From contig JAEUGJ010000036.1 of assembly GCA_016775335.1 (NCBI GenBank), positions 1 to 13,598 on the forward strand: DNA of 13,598 nucleotides, in the 5' to 3' direction. The notes beneath the pieces are model-generated. The model did no database searches. It saw only the letters and a program-made list of their open reading frames with translations, and was not told the DNA's origin. Position numbers and translations under genes: made by a program. Shown here piece after piece: positions 13,504 through 13,598 of this stretch. The DNA comes from Mogibacterium sp. (lineage in GTDB: Bacteria; Bacillota; Clostridia; Peptostreptococcales; Anaerovoracaceae). Every line of letters starts with the position of its first letter. The stretch's first letter is position 1.

Positions 13504-13541
13504 AAAAACATTCGAAAGCATCCACACTTCCGAATGTTTTT
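13504..13541 (+). terminator. intrinsic terminator after the transporter gene
   Basis: A perfect 11-bp stem, AAAAACATTCG (13504-13514) with CGAATGTTTTT (13531-13541), surrounds a 16-base loop and ends in five T. It lies 35 bases after the transporter stop and could act in both directions because an A-run begins the left arm. Confidence 0.8.
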
Positions 13542-13546
13542 ATCCT

Positions 13547-13562
13547 GGATTCCCGCGAATCC
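13547..13562. repeat. small hairpin GGATTC-N4-GAATCC at right edge
   Basis: A 6-bp perfect inverted repeat with a 4-base loop lies just past the terminator. The remaining bases to 13598 contain no gene or recognisable site. It could be an operator or the start of a regulatory region for a gene beyond the window. Confidence 0.35.
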
Positions 13563-13598
13563 ACACTAGTTTAGCACTAACTATACAGCCTGAAACCA

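Noticed and set aside
13547..13598. tRNA-like end or attachment site at the right edge
   Set aside because: The hairpin resembles a T-arm only superficially; no cloverleaf can be drawn on either strand and no integrase is present.

Overview
The window comes from a low-to-moderate GC Gram-positive bacterium, most likely an anaerobic member of the class Clostridia. The evidence is the gene set (ylxM-ffh, khpA, sepF, ylmG, divIVA), the strong AAGGAGG-type ribosome binding sites, and the Clostridia-typical order of HlyD-like gene, yggS, sepF, ylmG, divIVA, lspA, rluD. The genus cannot be fixed from the sequence alone. No gene is visibly cut by either edge.

Layout. Bases 1-420 hold no gene. They contain a GC-rich hairpin, two direct copies of a 56-bp element with 10-bp terminal inverted repeats, and the promoter of map. 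Map (428-1300) is a methionine aminopeptidase with an N-terminal zinc-binding SEC-C motif. It is followed by a 20/40-bp GC-rich tandem repeat and a long inverted repeat that contains the -35 box of the next promoter. From there runs a translation and protein-targeting operon: ylxM, ffh, rpsP, khpA, rimM, trmD. A strong hairpin sits between khpA and rimM. A new promoter overlapped by a perfect 9-bp inverted repeat starts the envelope and cell-division block: HlyD-like membrane protein, yggS, sepF, ylmG (YggT family), divIVA, lspA, rluD-type pseudouridine synthase, flavin reductase-like protein. These genes are tightly packed, with TAATG and ATGA overlaps at the end, and the block closes with a 17-bp-stem terminator at 10551-10596.

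Bases 10600-13541 are different in character and clearly more A+T rich in the regulator and the intergenic region. A minus-strand XRE-type regulator with an unrecognised C-terminal domain lies divergent to a two-gene plus-strand unit. That unit encodes a cyclophilin-fold protein whose catalytic pocket is largely replaced, and a multi-pass membrane transporter of unknown substrate, and it ends in an intrinsic terminator. The 330-bp intergenic region has a recognisable promoter in each direction and a TTCGT-N6-ACGAA inverted repeat that could be an operator. This regulator, degenerate cyclophilin and transporter module is the most likely undescribed system in the window. The rest is well-known housekeeping machinery with some unusual non-coding DNA between the genes.
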